A stretch of DNA of 64,000 nt from Agromyces bauzanensis (lineage in GTDB: Bacteria > Actinomycetota > Actinomycetes > Actinomycetales > Microbacteriaceae), in NCBI RefSeq assembly GCF_014645655.1, contig NZ_BMMD01000007.1, positions 97,532 through 161,531 on the forward strand, in the 5' to 3' direction. Below, piece by piece: positions 1 to 10,228 of this stretch. How positions within the stretch are numbered: the first letter of the stretch is position 1; each line of letters opens with the position of its first letter. The notes under the pieces are model-generated. The model searched no databases and was not told the DNA's origin. It saw only the letters and a list, made by a program, of their open reading frames with translations. A program made the translations under genes and the position numbers.

Positions 1-1694
1 GCGGCGCGTCGGGCGCGGTCGGCGCGAGCCGCGCGGGCGGCGACGACGCAGCGGCATCCGAGCCCGAACGGCCGTACCACCTGCCGGCCGCGTCGACCCT
101 CGCGGCAGGCGCGCCTGCGAAGGCCCGGTCGACCGTGAACGACGACGTGGTGCGGCAGATCACGGCGGTGCTCGACCAGTTCCAGGTCGACGCGAAGGTC
201 ACGGGCTTCTCGCGCGGCCCCACAGTGACGCAATACGAGATCGAGCTCGGCCCGGGAGTGAAGGTCGAGCGCGTCACGGCCCTGTCGAAGAACCTGGCGT
301 ACGCGGTCGCGTCGAACGAGGTGCGCATCCTCTCGCCGATCCCCGGCAAGAGCGCCATCGGCGTCGAGATCCCCAACGCCGACCGCGAGACCGTGACGCT
401 CGGTGACGTGCTGCGCTCGGGCGCTGCGGTGAACGCGAAGCACCCGATGACGATCGGCGTCGGCAAGGACGTCGGCGGCGGCTACGTGGTGGCCAACCTC
501 GCGAAGATGCCGCACCTGCTCGTCGCGGGTTCCACCGGCTCGGGCAAGTCGAGCTTCGTGAACTCGATGATCACGAGCCTGCTCATGCGGGCGAAGCCCG
601 GTGACGTGCGGATGGTGCTCGTCGACCCGAAGCGCGTCGAGCTCGCGCCGTACGCGGGGGTCCCGCACCTCATCACGCCCATCATCACGAACCCGAAGAA
701 GGCGGCCGAGGCGCTGCAGTGGGTCGTGAAGGAGATGGACATGCGGTACGACGACCTCGCGTCGTTCGGCTTCCGCCACATCGACGACTTCAACAAGGCC
801 GTCGTGAACGACGAGATCGTGTTGCCGGCCGGCTCCGAGCGCCGGCTCAGGCCGTACCCGTACCTGCTCGTCGTCGTCGACGAGCTCGCCGACCTCATGA
901 TGGTCGCCCCGCGCGACGTCGAGGACTCGATCGTGCGCATCACGCAGCTCGCGCGCGCCTCCGGCATCCACCTCGTGCTCGCGACGCAGCGCCCGTCGGT
1001 CGACGTCGTCACGGGTCTCATCAAGGCGAACGTGCCCAGCCGGCTCGCGTTCGCGGTCACGAGCGTCACCGACTCCCGTGTCATCCTCGACCAGCCCGGC
1101 GCCGACAAGCTCATCGGGCAGGGCGACGCGCTGTTCCTGCCGATGGGCGCCTCGAAGCCCATCCGGGTCCAGGGCGCGTGGGTGACCGAGGCCGAGATCG
1201 AGCGCGTCGTGAAGCATGTCACGCGGCAGGCGCGACCCGAGTACCGGCAGGATGTCGCGGCCGCCGTCGAGCGGAAGGAGATCGACTCGGACATCGGCGG
1301 CGACCTCGAGCTCTTGCTCGCGGCCGCCGAGCTCGTCGTGTCGACGCAGTTCGGGTCGACGTCGATGCTCCAGCGCAAGCTGCGCGTGGGCTTCGCGAAG
1401 GCGGGCCGGCTCATGGACCTCCTCGAGTCCCGCGAGATCGTCGGACCGTCAGAGGGGTCGAAGGCGCGCGACGTGCTCGTGACGCCCGAGCAGCTGCCCG
1501 GCGTGCTCGCGCGCCTTCGCGGCGAGGAGCCTGCGTCCCCGGGCGGTGCCTCCACCGCACCTGCGCCGCGGAGCGTACCGGCCGCCGCCGACGATCGGTA
1601 CGACGACGACCCCGTCGAGCGGCAGACGCACGGGCTTCCCGAGGTCGAGGCGGACTCCGACGAGGACGCGTGGGGGCTCACCGGCCGCGAGTGA
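1..1694 (+). CDS. ftsK: DNA translocase FtsK/SpoIIIE, 5' end outside the window
   Basis: Double-stranded DNA pump that acts at the division septum and moves chromosome termini before cytokinesis. The reading frame is open from base 3, so the N-terminal membrane domain and linker lie upstream. Visible parts are the alpha domain ([14 protein letters not shown]), the beta motor with Walker [10 protein letters not shown] at about 531-557 and Walker [13 protein letters not shown] at about 867-902, and a C-terminal winged-helix gamma domain (about 1290-1500) that in the family reads oriented DNA motifs. A Pro/Ala-rich then acidic tail follows. The gene heads the ftsK-pgsA-cinA-clgR-recA block conserved in actinobacteria. 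Confidence 0.95.
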   Translation, partial: GASGAVGASRAGGDDAAASEPERPYHLPAASTLAAGAPAKARSTVNDDVVRQITAVLDQFQVDAKVTGFSRGPTVTQYEIELGPGVKVERVTALSKNLAYAVASNEVRILSPIPGKSAIGVEIPNADRETVTLGDVLRSGAAVNAKHPMTIGVGKDVGGGYVVANLAKMPHLLVAGSTGSGKSSFVNSMITSLLMRAKPGDVRMVLVDPKRVELAPYAGVPHLITPIITNPKKAAEALQWVVKEMDMRYDDLASFGFRHIDDFNKAVVNDEIVLPAGSERRLRPYPYLLVVVDELADLMMVAPRDVEDSIVRITQLARASGIHLVLATQRPSVDVVTGLIKANVPSRLAFAVTSVTDSRVILDQPGADKLIGQGDALFLPMGASKPIRVQGAWVTEAEIERVVKHVTRQARPEYRQDVAAAVERKEIDSDIGGDLELLLAAAELVVSTQFGSTSMLQRKLRVGFAKAGRLMDLLESREIVGPSEGSKARDVLVTPEQLPGVLARLRGEEPASPGGASTAPAPRSVPAAADDRYDDDPVERQTHGLPEVEADSDEDAWGLTGRE

Positions 1695-1712
1695 CGCGAC
1701 CTCCATCTCGCT

Positions 1713-1783
1713 GGTCGAGTAGCGGGCGCAGCGAGCGTATCGAGGCCCGGGTCTCGATACGGGCCTGACGGCCCCACTCGACC
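1713..1783. repeat. Imperfect palindrome, REP-like intergenic element
   Basis: Between ftsK and pgsA. The outer arms are GGTCGAGT (1713-1720) and ACTCGACC (1776-1783); inner arms GTATCGAG and CTCGATAC flank a central GCCCGGGT. Elements of this kind, with TCGAGTAGC and GTATCGAG blocks, are familiar as dispersed intergenic palindromes in Microbacteriaceae. RNA from it could fold and act as a terminator for ftsK. Confidence 0.6.
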
Positions 1784-1809
1784 GCCGCACTGCGGCATCC
1801 GGTGCCCGC

Positions 1810-1815
1810 TATCCT
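1810..1815 (+). promoter_or_regulatory. -10 element of pgsA (leaderless type)
   Basis: TATCCT followed by 7 nt and then ATG at 1823. No ribosome binding site precedes that ATG, which fits a leaderless transcript and decides the start. Confidence 0.5.
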
Positions 1816-1822
1816 TGGTCGC

Positions 1823-2422
1823 ATGACCTCTCCCGCCGGCGGCTCCGAGCGATCGGCGAACTGGAACCTTCCGAACGCCGTCACCGTCGTCCGCATCCTC
1901 ATCGCCCCGCTCTTCTTCTGGATGCTGCTCGCCGACGGCGGCCAGGACGGCTGGCTCAGGTGGGCCGCCGCGGCGGTCTTCATCGTGGGCATCTCGACCG
2001 ACAGCCTCGACGGGTACCTCGCCCGTTCGCGCGGGCTCGTGACCGACCTCGGCAAGCTGCTCGACCCGATCGCCGACAAGCTCCTCACGAGCGGCGCGCT
2101 CGTGTGCCTCTCGATCCTCGGCGAGCTGCCGTGGTGGGTCACGGCCATCATCGTCGTACGCGAGGTGGGCATCACGGTCTGGCGGTTCTGGGAGCTCGGG
2201 CGTGGCAACGTCGTGCCCGCGTCGTCGGGCGGCAAGCTCAAGACCCTGGTGCAGTCGTTCGCGATCTCGTTCGCGCTCGCGCCGCTGTGGACCCTGTTCG
2301 GCGACTGGATCCACTGGGTGAACGGCGTGCTCATGACGGCCGCCGTGATCCTCACGGTCTGGTCGGGCCTGCTCTACGTGCGCGACGCCGTGCAGCTCGC
2401 CCGGGCACGTCACGAGGGCTGA
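1823..2422 (+). CDS. pgsA: CDP-diacylglycerol-glycerol-3-phosphate phosphatidyltransferase family protein
   Basis: Integral membrane CDP-alcohol phosphatidyltransferase. It probably joins CDP-diacylglycerol to glycerol-3-phosphate on the way to phosphatidylglycerol. The family signature DG-x2-AR-x8-G-x3-D-x3-D is visible in DSLDGYLARSRG and DLGKLLDPIAD. About 199 residues with several hydrophobic helices, the usual size. ATG at 1823 is preferred to the GTG at 1802 because a -10 element sits 7 nt upstream. The stop lies 1 nt before the start of cinA. A close relative using another polar head group cannot be excluded. Confidence 0.85.
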   Translation: MTSPAGGSERSANWNLPNAVTVVRILIAPLFFWMLLADGGQDGWLRWAAAAVFIVGISTDSLDGYLARSRGLVTDLGKLLDPIADKLLTSGALVCLSILGELPWWVTAIIVVREVGITVWRFWELGRGNVVPASSGGKLKTLVQSFAISFALAPLWTLFGDWIHWVNGVLMTAAVILTVWSGLLYVRDAVQLARARHEG

Positions 2423-2423
2423 C

Positions 2424-2924
2424 GTGGGCGAACGGATGCCGCAGCCGGCCGACCCGGCGGAGGCCGTCATCGCCGAGCTCACGCGCCGCGGGCTCCGGAT
2501 CGCCGTCGCCGAGTCGCTCACCGGCGGCCTTGTGATGGCCGAGCTGACGCGGATCCCCGGAGCCTCGGTCGTGGTGAACGGCGGCGTTGTCGCGTACGAC
2601 ACCGACGTGAAGCGCTCGCTCCTCGGCGTGTCGGCCGGGCTGCTGGAGCGCGAGGGCGCCGTGCACCCCGAGGTGGCCAGGCAGATGGCCGACCGGGTGC
2701 GGCACGTGCTCGCCGTCGACGGCCGCCCGGCCGACCTCGGCATCGCGACGACGGGCGTCGCCGGCCCGACCGACCAGGACGGCAAGCCCGCAGGCACGGT
2801 GTACCTCGGCGTGGCGATCGGCGACGACGTCGAGGCGATCGCGCTCGACCTGCACGGAGACCGCGCGGAGATCCGTGCAGCGACGGTGCGCGCCGCGATC
2901 GGGGCGCTGCTCGAGCGTCTCTGA
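2424..2924 (+). CDS. cinA: CinA C-terminal family nicotinamide-nucleotide amidohydrolase
   Basis: Single-domain CinA protein, 166 residues, expected to deamidate nicotinamide mononucleotide (PncC activity). The family core is visible: AVAESLTGGLV near residues 30-40, VVNGGVVAYDTDVK, and the ATTGVAGPTDQDGKPAGTV segment. The N-terminal MoCF-like domain of long CinA proteins is absent, which is normal for actinobacteria. It starts 1 nt after pgsA with GTG; ATG at 2436 is an alternative. Its stop codon lies at the breakpoint of the decayed regulator gene on the other strand. Confidence 0.88.
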   Translation: MGERMPQPADPAEAVIAELTRRGLRIAVAESLTGGLVMAELTRIPGASVVVNGGVVAYDTDVKRSLLGVSAGLLEREGAVHPEVARQMADRVRHVLAVDGRPADLGIATTGVAGPTDQDGKPAGTVYLGVAIGDDVEAIALDLHGDRAEIRAATVRAAIGALLERL

Positions 2925-3405
2925 GGCCGACAGTCCCTTGGGCAGCAGCGTCGCCCGGCGGGACGCGGCCGCGCCGAGCGCCTGGTCGACGGCGCGCTGG
3001 TCGAGCGTCGTGCCGGGTGCCAGTCGGTCGGCGGCGATGCCGCGGCGCACGTCCTCGGCCCGCTCGCCGAGGCTCGCGCCCGAGAACGGCTTCACGAGGT
3101 AGTGCCGTACGCCGAGGAGCCTCGCGCGCCGCATGGTGTCGAGGTCCGGGCGGCCGTGACCGCGATACCTCGATGTCGTCGCCGATGGCCCGCAGGCGCC
3201 GCAGCACGTCGAGGCCGCCGAGGTCGGGCAGGTAGACGTCGAGCAGCACGAGCTGCGGGCGGTGGAGCTCGATGGCGGCGCGGGCGTCGGCGCCCGTGTG
3301 CGCCTCGGCGACAAGGGTGAAGCCCGGTTGTGCGTCGACGAACGCCCGGTTCACGTGCGCGACGGCGAAGTCGTCGTCGACGATCCCGGCGATGATGTCG
3401 CTCCT
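2922..3405 (-). pseudogene. CitB/DctR-type response regulator remnant
   Basis: Read right to left, the receiver domain of a CitB-family response regulator appears in pieces: IVDDDFAVAHVNRAFVDAQ, then LLDVYLPDLGGLDVL with the phospho-acceptor Asp, then LLGVRHYLVKPFSG with the conserved Lys-Pro. The three pieces lie in three frames. Two single-base deletions explain this, one near 3169 (after GAGGT) and one near 3150 (CCGG/ACC). The protein stops matching after LLPKGLSA, exactly at the end of cinA, so the DNA-binding domain is gone. No plausible start codon is left. Family assignment is from motif recognition. Confidence 0.7.
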
Positions 3406-3550
3406 CGGCGCACCCCGATGGGCGGGGTGCCCTCGTCACGGCCCGCCGTGGGCGCCCACGGCAGCACGACCGTGAAGCTCGCATCGCCCGCTGGGGAGTC
3501 GCCGACGGCGGCCGTGCCGCCGAGCCGGGCGGCGACGTTGCTGAGCGCGC
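3351..3550 (-). pseudogene. Sensor histidine kinase C-terminal fragment
   Basis: Only the last part of a HATPase domain remains: VAARLGGTAAVGDSPAGDA then FTVVLPWAP. This matches the end of DcuS/CitA-type kinases, where the line reads RLGG-x4-GDSPAGG-x-FTV-x-LP. It is cut at about 3550, where the TctA fragment begins on the other strand. Its 3' end overlaps the start of the response regulator remnant, as in an intact kinase-regulator operon. Confidence 0.6.
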
Positions 3551-3846
3551 TCGACCTGCCCCTCGTGGGCATGTGGGTGAAGGTGCTGCAGATTCCTCGG
3601 CCGTATCTTCACGCGGGCATCCTCGCGTTCGCGGGCCTCGGCGCCTGCGCGCTGCGCTTCAACATCGTCGACATCCTGTACCTGGTGCACAGCCCGTTCG
3701 CGATCGTCGCCTGTGGTGCGCTCGCGGTCATCATCGCGACCTGCCTCCGGCTGAAACGCCGGAAGGCGAAGGTCGAGGCGTCGCCGAAGCTCGTGCCGCC
3801 ATCGGCGATCTCCGCGATCGAGGAGCCGCGGCACGGCCGACGCTGA
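3550..3846 (+). pseudogene. TctA-type tricarboxylate transporter permease fragment
   Basis: The frame carries LDLPLVGMWVKVLQIPRPYL and AGILAFAGLGACALRFNIVD, which resemble a late segment of TctA, the large membrane subunit of tripartite tricarboxylate transporters (about 500 residues when intact). It then jumps to HSPFAIVACGALAVI and a basic tail that looks like the extreme C terminus, so an internal stretch seems deleted as well. An ATG at 3571 could still give a 91-residue product. I see no function for it. Confidence 0.55.
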
Positions 3847-4021
3847 CGTGCCGCACACGTGACGGACGTGGAATAGCGATCGTGAACACCCTGTTACAAG
3901 TGGCAGGTTCACACGAAAGCCCCAGTGTGCAACGCTAGATTGGAAGCACCGAGAGTCAGCTGCGCTGGCGCTCCCGTTTCCGGCTCCGGCGGAGTCGCAG
4001 GCAGATTGAAGGAGGTTCCCG

Positions 4022-4330
4022 ATGGTTCTGGTTCGACAGGAGATCGGCGACGTTCTGAGGGACTTCCGTCTGCAGAAGGGGCGCACCCTTCGTCAGGTGG
4101 CGTCCAAGGCGAGCGTGGCCCTCGGCTACCTGAGCGAGGTGGAGCGCGGTCAGAAGGAGGCCTCGTCCGAGATCCTCGCCTCCGTCGCCGAGGCGCTCGA
4201 CACGCCCATCTCGGTGATCATGCACGAGGTCGGCGACCGCATCGCGGTGCTCGAGGGCATGACCGTGGTGCCCGAGAGCGTGCCCGACGAGCTCGTCGCG
4301 GAGTTCGACGCGGACATGATGGTCCGCTGA
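4022..4330 (+). CDS. clgR: ClgR-like XRE-family transcriptional regulator
   Basis: Small helix-turn-helix activator, 102 residues. In relatives ClgR turns on clp protease genes and stress genes. The HTH (about residues 10-65) reads LRDFRLQKGRTLRQVASKAS then LGYLSEVERGQKEASSEIL, the signature of the ClgR group. A clear GAAGGAGG ribosome binding site lies 6 nt before ATG. Its place between cinA and DUF3046-recA matches the actinobacterial order. In relatives ClgR is itself degraded by Clp, but no specific degron is evident here. Confidence 0.88.
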   Translation: MVLVRQEIGDVLRDFRLQKGRTLRQVASKASVALGYLSEVERGQKEASSEILASVAEALDTPISVIMHEVGDRIAVLEGMTVVPESVPDELVAEFDADMMVR

Positions 4331-4348
4331 CCCAAGTACGTCGTTGTG

Positions 4349-4376
4349 CATCGGCCGGTCTTCTGACCGGCCGATG
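4349..4376 (+). terminator. Perfect hairpin between clgR and the DUF3046 gene
   Basis: CATCGGCCGGTC (4349-4360), loop TTCT, then GACCGGCCGATG (4365-4376): a perfect 12-bp stem with a tetraloop. There is no U-run. It is a candidate terminator or partial attenuator ahead of the next gene, which starts 19 nt later. Confidence 0.6.
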
Positions 4377-4395
4377 TCATGTCCGGAGACGATCG

Positions 4396-4641
4396 ATGAA
4401 GCTGAGCGAGTTCCAGGTCGCCGTCGACGAGGAGTTCGGCGCCGGCTACGGCAGCGTGGTGGTGAACGACCTCGTGCTCGCCGCCGTTGGCGACCGCACC
4501 GCCCGTGAGGCGCTCGCAGCGGGCGTGCCGGCCCGCGACGTCTGGCTCGCCCTGTGCGAGGCGACGGATGTCCCGGCCGCGCGCCGGCACGGCGCGGGGC
4601 GCCGCGAGCCGGGGCGGCGCGGGCCCGCCGACGCGCGCTGA
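4396..4641 (+). CDS. DUF3046 domain protein
   Basis: Small protein of 81 residues. It begins MKLSEFQVAVDEEFGAGYG and contains VVNDLVLAAVGDRTAREALAAG followed by VWLALCEATDVP, the DUF3046 pattern that occurs just upstream of recA in most actinobacteria. Function unknown. The C terminus is a basic, disordered Arg/Gly tail. The longer frame reading in from 3925 has no support, because the conserved domain starts at this ATG. Confidence 0.85.
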   Translation: MKLSEFQVAVDEEFGAGYGSVVVNDLVLAAVGDRTAREALAAGVPARDVWLALCEATDVPAARRHGAGRREPGRRGPADAR

Positions 4642-4699
4642 CGTCGGCGCCGGTTCTCGTGCCATGCCCCGAAGACGTGTTCGACACGCGGGCGCCGCT

Positions 4700-4730
4700 T
4701 CGAACATCCGTTCGGATGCTCGGCTAGGCT
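4700..4730 (+). promoter_or_regulatory. SOS box and recA promoter
   Basis: TCGAACATCCGTTCGG (4700-4715) matches 15 of 16 positions of the actinobacterial LexA box TCGAAC-N4-GTTCGA. A TAGGCT -10 candidate follows at 4725-4730, so LexA bound here would cover the -35 region. The recA start is about 200 nt downstream. The rest of the 4642-4939 gap shows nothing I can name. Confidence 0.8.
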
Positions 4731-4939
4731 CGTCCTCGACAGCAGGAGGAACGGCGCATCCCTCCACATCCGACCTCATCGGGATCCGGATGTCGGTGGT
4801 CGGCCATACGGTCGACGCGTCGGAACACACCGCAACCGCCTTGTCGCGAGACGCCGCGGGTCAGCCCCGAAGAGTCGGGGGCCCGCAACGTGGAACGACA
4901 GCCTAGAGGCAGCAGCATCGAGCATCCAAGGAGCCAGCA

Positions 4940-6007
<1,068 letters not shown>

Positions 6008-6041
6008 GCCGATGCAGCGACGAGACCGGGAGGGGAGTGAG

Positions 6042-6800
6042 ATGACCGACGCAGCCGAACACCTCGCCCCGGTCTCGTACCTGCCGTGGGTGGCGCCGAC
6101 CGAGTCCGCCGCCGAGGCGGTGCTCCCGTCGGAGGCTGCCGTCACGTCCGAACCCGAGCCCGAGCCCGAGCCCGAGCCCGAACCCGAGCCCGAGCCCGAG
6201 CCCGAACGCGCGTCCCGTTCCGTGGCGTGGCAGCGCGGCGACCGTGGCGCCATCGGCCGCCATCCGGCGGGTTCCCTACGCCGGCGCGGCCGATTCACGA
6301 TCGTCGACGACGATCCCGACGAGACGGGGCCCGCGCGCGACGCGCGCATCGACCGGCTCGTGGTCACGCGGCTTCGCCGCTCGGCCCTGTCGGTCGCCGA
6401 GGTCAGGGCGGTGCTCGCCGAGCACCGACTCGACGAGGCGGAGATCGAGGAGTGGATCGAGCGTTACGAGCGGCTCGGCTACCTCGACGACGCCCGTCTC
6501 GCCGAGCAGCTCGTGCACGTGAGCGGTTCGCGCCGCGGGCGGGGGAGTGGTGCGATCCTCCAAGAGCTGAGTCGGCGGGGTGTCGACGATTCCGCCGCCC
6601 GCTCGGCGATCGAGTCGCTCGACCCCGACCTCGAACGCCAGAACGCGCTGGCCGTCGCCGAGCGTCGGGCACGCCAGCTCACCGGGCTCGACCGGCAGAC
6701 CGCCGAACGGCGCCTGTCGGCGTTCCTGCAGCGCCGCGGGTACCCGTCCGACGTCGTGCGCGAGGCGGTGACGGCCGCGCTCCCAGCCGCAGGCTCGTAA
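6042..6800 (+). CDS. recX: Regulatory protein RecX
   Basis: Modulator that binds RecA filaments and restrains them. 252 residues from ATG 6042, chosen over ATG 6012 because GGAGGGGAG precedes it. The C-terminal two-thirds is the RecX three-helix repeat region: ALSVAEVRAVLAEHRLDE, then RLGYLDDARLAEQLV, then a last repeat ending RRGYPSDVVREAV. The N-terminal third is a low-complexity extension with a Glu-Pro tract (about residues 36-55). Its stop TAA forms part of the -10 element of miaB. Confidence 0.92.
   Translation: MTDAAEHLAPVSYLPWVAPTESAAEAVLPSEAAVTSEPEPEPEPEPEPEPEPEPERASRSVAWQRGDRGAIGRHPAGSLRRRGRFTIVDDDPDETGPARDARIDRLVVTRLRRSALSVAEVRAVLAEHRLDEAEIEEWIERYERLGYLDDARLAEQLVHVSGSRRGRGSGAILQELSRRGVDDSAARSAIESLDPDLERQNALAVAERRARQLTGLDRQTAERRLSAFLQRRGYPSDVVREAVTAALPAAGS
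6148..6207 (+). repeat. Six-base tandem repeat in recX (Glu-Pro tract)
   Basis: About ten tandem units of CCCGAG/CCCGAA, coding for alternating Pro and Glu in the RecX N-terminal extension. In-frame length change by slippage would alter only the linker. Confidence 0.8.
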
Positions 6801-6803
6801 ACT
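6798..6803 (+). promoter_or_regulatory. -10 element of miaB
   Basis: TAAACT, 9 nt before the miaB ATG at 6813, sharing its first bases with the recX stop codon. Confidence 0.45.
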
Positions 6804-6812
6804 GGTGCAATC

Positions 6813-8405
6813 ATGAGCACCCTTCACGAGGTCTCGCCCGTCGAGGCCACCGAGATCGCGCCCGCACCGCGGACCTACGAGGTCCGCACCTTCGGGTGCC
6901 AGATGAACGTGCACGACTCCGAGCGCCTGAGCGGCTCGCTCGAGGCAGCCGGTTACATCCCGGCGGACGGGGCCGAACCCGACGTCGTCGTCATCAACAC
7001 CTGCGCCGTGCGCGAGAACGCCGACAACAAGCTCTACGGCAACCTCGGTCATCTCGCCGGCGTCAAGCGCCGCCACGCGGGCATGCAGATCGCCGTCGGC
7101 GGCTGCCTCGCCCAGAAGGACAAGAAGGTCATCCTCGAGAAGGCGCCCTGGGTCGACGTGGTGTTCGGCACCCACAACATGGGTTCGCTGCCGAGCCTGC
7201 TTGAACGCGCCCGCCACAACGACGAGGCGCAACTCGAGATCCTCGACGCGCTCGAGGTGTTCCCGTCCACGCTGCCGACCAAGCGCGATTCAACCTACAG
7301 CGGCTGGGTCTCGATCTCGGTCGGCTGCAACAACACCTGCACGTTCTGCATCGTGCCCGCCCTCCGCGGCAAGGAGAAGGACCGGCGCCCCGGCGAGATC
7401 CTCGCCGAGATCCAGGCGCTCGTCGACGACGGAGCCGTCGAGGTGACCCTCCTCGGCCAGAACGTGAACTCCTACGGCGTCGAATTCGGCGACCGTCAGG
7501 CGTTCGGCAAGCTGCTGCGCGCCGCCGGCGGGATCCCGGGGCTCGAGCGCATCCGCTTCACGAGCCCCCACCCGGCGGCCTTCACCGACGACGTCATCGA
7601 CGCGATGGCCGAGACGCCCGCGGTCATGCCGCAGCTGCACATGCCGCTGCAGTCGGGCTCCGACCGCATCCTCCGGGCGATGCGCCGTTCGTACCGCTCC
7701 GAGAAGTTCCTCGGCATCCTCGACCGGGTTCGGGCGCGCATCCCGAACGCCGCCATCTCGACCGACATCATCGTCGGATTCCCGGGTGAGACAGAGGAGG
7801 ACTTCCAGGAGACCCTCCGGGTGGTCGAGGCCGCCCGATTCGCGTCGGCCTTCACGTTCCAGTACTCCATCCGCCCGGGAACGCCCGCCGCCACCATGGA
7901 GGAGCAGGTGCCGAAGGAGATCGTGCAGGAGCGCTACGAGCGCCTCATCGCGCTGCAGGAGCGCATCTCCTGGGAGGAGAACCAGCAGCTCGTCGGGCGT
8001 TCGGTCGAGGTGCTCGTCTCCACCGGCGAGGGCAAGAAGGACGCCGAGACCCACCGCCTCAGCGGCCGCGCCGAGGACAGCAGGCTCGTGCACTTCGAGG
8101 TGCCTGCGGGGTCCGAGCTCCCGCGTCCGGGCGACGTCGTCTCGGTCACGATCACGCAGGCCGCGCCGTTCCACCTGCTCGCCGACTCGCTCGACGACGC
8201 CCCGCTGCAGATCCGCCGCACCCGGGCGGGTGATGCATGGGATCGCGCCGAGGCCGAGAGCTGCGCCGTACCGACCGCGCCCGGGACATCCGCCGGCCGG
8301 GTCTCGCTCGGGCTCCCGACGCTCCGCGAACGCGGCACCGAACCGCTCGTGGTGCCCGGCGTCGGCACGATGCCGATCTACGACCCGAGCGACGCCCAGC
8401 GCTGA
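6813..8405 (+). CDS. miaB: tRNA-2-methylthio-N6-dimethylallyladenosine synthase MiaB
   Basis: Radical-SAM methylthiotransferase that adds the 2-methylthio group to i6A37 of tRNAs reading UNN codons. 530 residues. The N-terminal UPF0004 domain has its iron-sulfur cysteines in FGCQMN, NTCAV and GGCLAQ. The radical-SAM motif CNNTCTFC is at about residues 171-178, and a TRAM RNA-binding domain is at about residues 390-460. A C-terminal tail of about 70 residues ends in [11 protein letters not shown]. miaA, which makes the i6A substrate, starts 1 nt after the stop. Confidence 0.96.
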   Translation: MSTLHEVSPVEATEIAPAPRTYEVRTFGCQMNVHDSERLSGSLEAAGYIPADGAEPDVVVINTCAVRENADNKLYGNLGHLAGVKRRHAGMQIAVGGCLAQKDKKVILEKAPWVDVVFGTHNMGSLPSLLERARHNDEAQLEILDALEVFPSTLPTKRDSTYSGWVSISVGCNNTCTFCIVPALRGKEKDRRPGEILAEIQALVDDGAVEVTLLGQNVNSYGVEFGDRQAFGKLLRAAGGIPGLERIRFTSPHPAAFTDDVIDAMAETPAVMPQLHMPLQSGSDRILRAMRRSYRSEKFLGILDRVRARIPNAAISTDIIVGFPGETEEDFQETLRVVEAARFASAFTFQYSIRPGTPAATMEEQVPKEIVQERYERLIALQERISWEENQQLVGRSVEVLVSTGEGKKDAETHRLSGRAEDSRLVHFEVPAGSELPRPGDVVSVTITQAAPFHLLADSLDDAPLQIRRTRAGDAWDRAEAESCAVPTAPGTSAGRVSLGLPTLRERGTEPLVVPGVGTMPIYDPSDAQR

Positions 8406-8406
8406 C

Positions 8407-9327
8407 GTGACGTTCATCGCGATCGTCGGGGCGACCGGCACCGGCAAATCCGAGTTCGCGCTGGACCTCGCCGAGGCGTTCGACCGGGTCGGCCGCGTGG
8501 CCGAGATCGTCAACGCCGACGCCATGCAGCTCTATCGCGGCATGGACATCGGCACGGCGAAGCTCTCGGAGACCGAGCGGCGCGGCGTGCCGCACCACCT
8601 CCTCGACGTGCTCGGCGTGACGGAGGTGGCCTCGGTCGCCGCCTACCAGCGCGACGCCCGCGCGGCCGTCGACGACATCCTCGACCGCGAGGCGGTCGCG
8701 CTCCTCGTCGGCGGCTCGGGGTTGTACGTATCGAGCGTGATCCACGACTTCCGGTTCCCGGGCACGGATGCCGCGATCCGCGCTCGCCTCGAGGCCGAGC
8801 TCGCCGAGATCGGTCCCGGCCTGCTGCACGCCCGCCTGCGAGCCATCGACGGCGAGACGGCCGCGAGTGTCGACCCGCAGAACGGGCGCCGGATCGTGCG
8901 CGCGCTCGAGGTCATCGAGCTGACGGGCGAGCCCAAGGCCGCGCGCCTGCCCGATACACCCGTTCCCTGGCGCGAGCATCGCATCGTGCATCTCCGCAGC
9001 GAACGGGCCCGCCTCGTCGAGCGACTGGACGCCAGGGTGGCGCGCATGTGGGAGCAGGGTCTCGTCGACGAGGTGCGCTCGCTGGTTCCGCTGGGGCTCG
9101 ATCGCGGGGTCACCGCCCGCAGGGCGATCGGGTACGCCCAGGCGCTCGCGCAGCTGCAGGGGCGGATGTCGCAGGACGAGGCCATCGCCGAGACGCGGCG
9201 GCTCACCCGCACGTACGCCCGGCGTCAGGTCGGCTGGTTCGGCCGCTACCGCGATGCGGGCACGATCGACGTCGATGACGGGGTCGCCAGGGGCGCCGAG
9301 CTGGCCCACCAGGCGGCCCTAGACTGA
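8407..9327 (+). CDS. miaA: tRNA dimethylallyltransferase MiaA
   Basis: Transfers a dimethylallyl group from DMAPP to N6 of A37 in tRNA, the step before MiaB. 306 residues from GTG 8407, directly after miaB. The P-loop GATGTGKS is at residues 8-15, then [17 protein letters not shown] and a swinging-domain GGSGLYVSS. The C-terminal half has the family segment [14 protein letters not shown] and [13 protein letters not shown]. Length is typical. Confidence 0.96.
   Translation: MTFIAIVGATGTGKSEFALDLAEAFDRVGRVAEIVNADAMQLYRGMDIGTAKLSETERRGVPHHLLDVLGVTEVASVAAYQRDARAAVDDILDREAVALLVGGSGLYVSSVIHDFRFPGTDAAIRARLEAELAEIGPGLLHARLRAIDGETAASVDPQNGRRIVRALEVIELTGEPKAARLPDTPVPWREHRIVHLRSERARLVERLDARVARMWEQGLVDEVRSLVPLGLDRGVTARRAIGYAQALAQLQGRMSQDEAIAETRRLTRTYARRQVGWFGRYRDAGTIDVDDGVARGAELAHQAALD
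9320..9325 (+). promoter_or_regulatory. -10 element of dapF
   Basis: TAGACT inside the end of miaA, 6 nt before the dapF ATG. Confidence 0.45.
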
Positions 9328-9331
9328 GTCA

Positions 9332-10213
9332 ATGTCCTTCGATCTGCGATTCACCAAGGGGCAGGGCACCGGCAACGACTTCGTGCTCTTCAGCGACCCC
9401 GAGGGCGACACCGAGCTCACGCCCACGCAGATCGCCGCCGTCTGCGACCGCCGGTTCGGGGTGGGCGCCGATGGCATCATCCGGGCCGTGCGTTCCTCGA
9501 ACCTCGATGACGGTGCGGCCGCCCTCGCCGAGGATCCGAGGGCGACGTGGTTCATGGACTACTGGAACGCCGACGGCAACGTCGCCGAGATGTGCGGCAA
9601 TGGCATCCGCGTCTTCACGAAGTACCTCCTCGACCAGGGTCTCGCCGAACTGCACCCCGGCGAGTCGATGGCGGTCGGCACCCGGGCGGGGGTGCGCACG
9701 GTCACCCGGAACGGCGAAGGCTTCCGGGCCGACCTCGGAGCGTGGCGGCTCGCCGGCGGCGAACCGCTCGTACGCGCCAAGAACCTGCCCGTCGCACGCC
9801 CCGGTCTCGGCATCGACGTCGGCAACCCGCACGTCGTCGTCGCCCTCGCCGACGACGACGAGCTCGACGGCCTCGACCTCGCGTACCTGCCGATCCTCGA
9901 CCCCGCGCCCGAGGCGGGCGCGAACGTCGAGTTCGTGGTGCCGGCCGAGCCGCTCGTCGAGGACGGCGTGGGCCGCATCCGCATGCGCGTGCACGAGCGC
10001 GGCTCCGGTGAGACGCTGTCGTGCGGCACGGGCGCCGTCGCCGCCGCGCTCGCCGTGCGGTACTGGGCGGGGGCCGGCGCTCCCGACGACTGGCGCGTGC
10101 AGGTGCCGGGCGGCGTGCTCGGCGTGCGGGTCTTCCAGGCCGAGCACGGCGAGCACGTCATGCTCTCCGGACCGGCCGAGCTCGTGTTCGACGGGGTCCT
10201 CAGTCTCGCCTGA
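9332..10213 (+). CDS. dapF: Diaminopimelate epimerase
   Basis: Interconverts LL- and meso-diaminopimelate for lysine and, where used, peptidoglycan. 293 residues. The two catalytic cysteines are present: Cys88 in MCGNGIRVF and Cys231 in LSCGTGAVA. The N-terminal [12 protein letters not shown] and the GNPHVVV motif complete the fold. Many Microbacteriaceae use other diamino acids at peptidoglycan position 3, so here DapF may serve mainly lysine synthesis (inference). Confidence 0.96.
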   Translation: MSFDLRFTKGQGTGNDFVLFSDPEGDTELTPTQIAAVCDRRFGVGADGIIRAVRSSNLDDGAAALAEDPRATWFMDYWNADGNVAEMCGNGIRVFTKYLLDQGLAELHPGESMAVGTRAGVRTVTRNGEGFRADLGAWRLAGGEPLVRAKNLPVARPGLGIDVGNPHVVVALADDDELDGLDLAYLPILDPAPEAGANVEFVVPAEPLVEDGVGRIRMRVHERGSGETLSCGTGAVAAALAVRYWAGAGAPDDWRVQVPGGVLGVRVFQAEHGEHVMLSGPAELVFDGVLSLA

Positions 10214-10228
10214 GTCCGCGGCGGCAGG

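Noticed and set aside
482..2797. 771-residue minus-strand frame across ftsK, pgsA and cinA
   Set aside because: It is antisense to three well-supported genes and has no family motif.
6148..6207. CRISPR or short tandem array
   Set aside because: Six-base coding repeat within recX; no spacers. The same applies to the repeats at 30505-30660 and 26690-27170.
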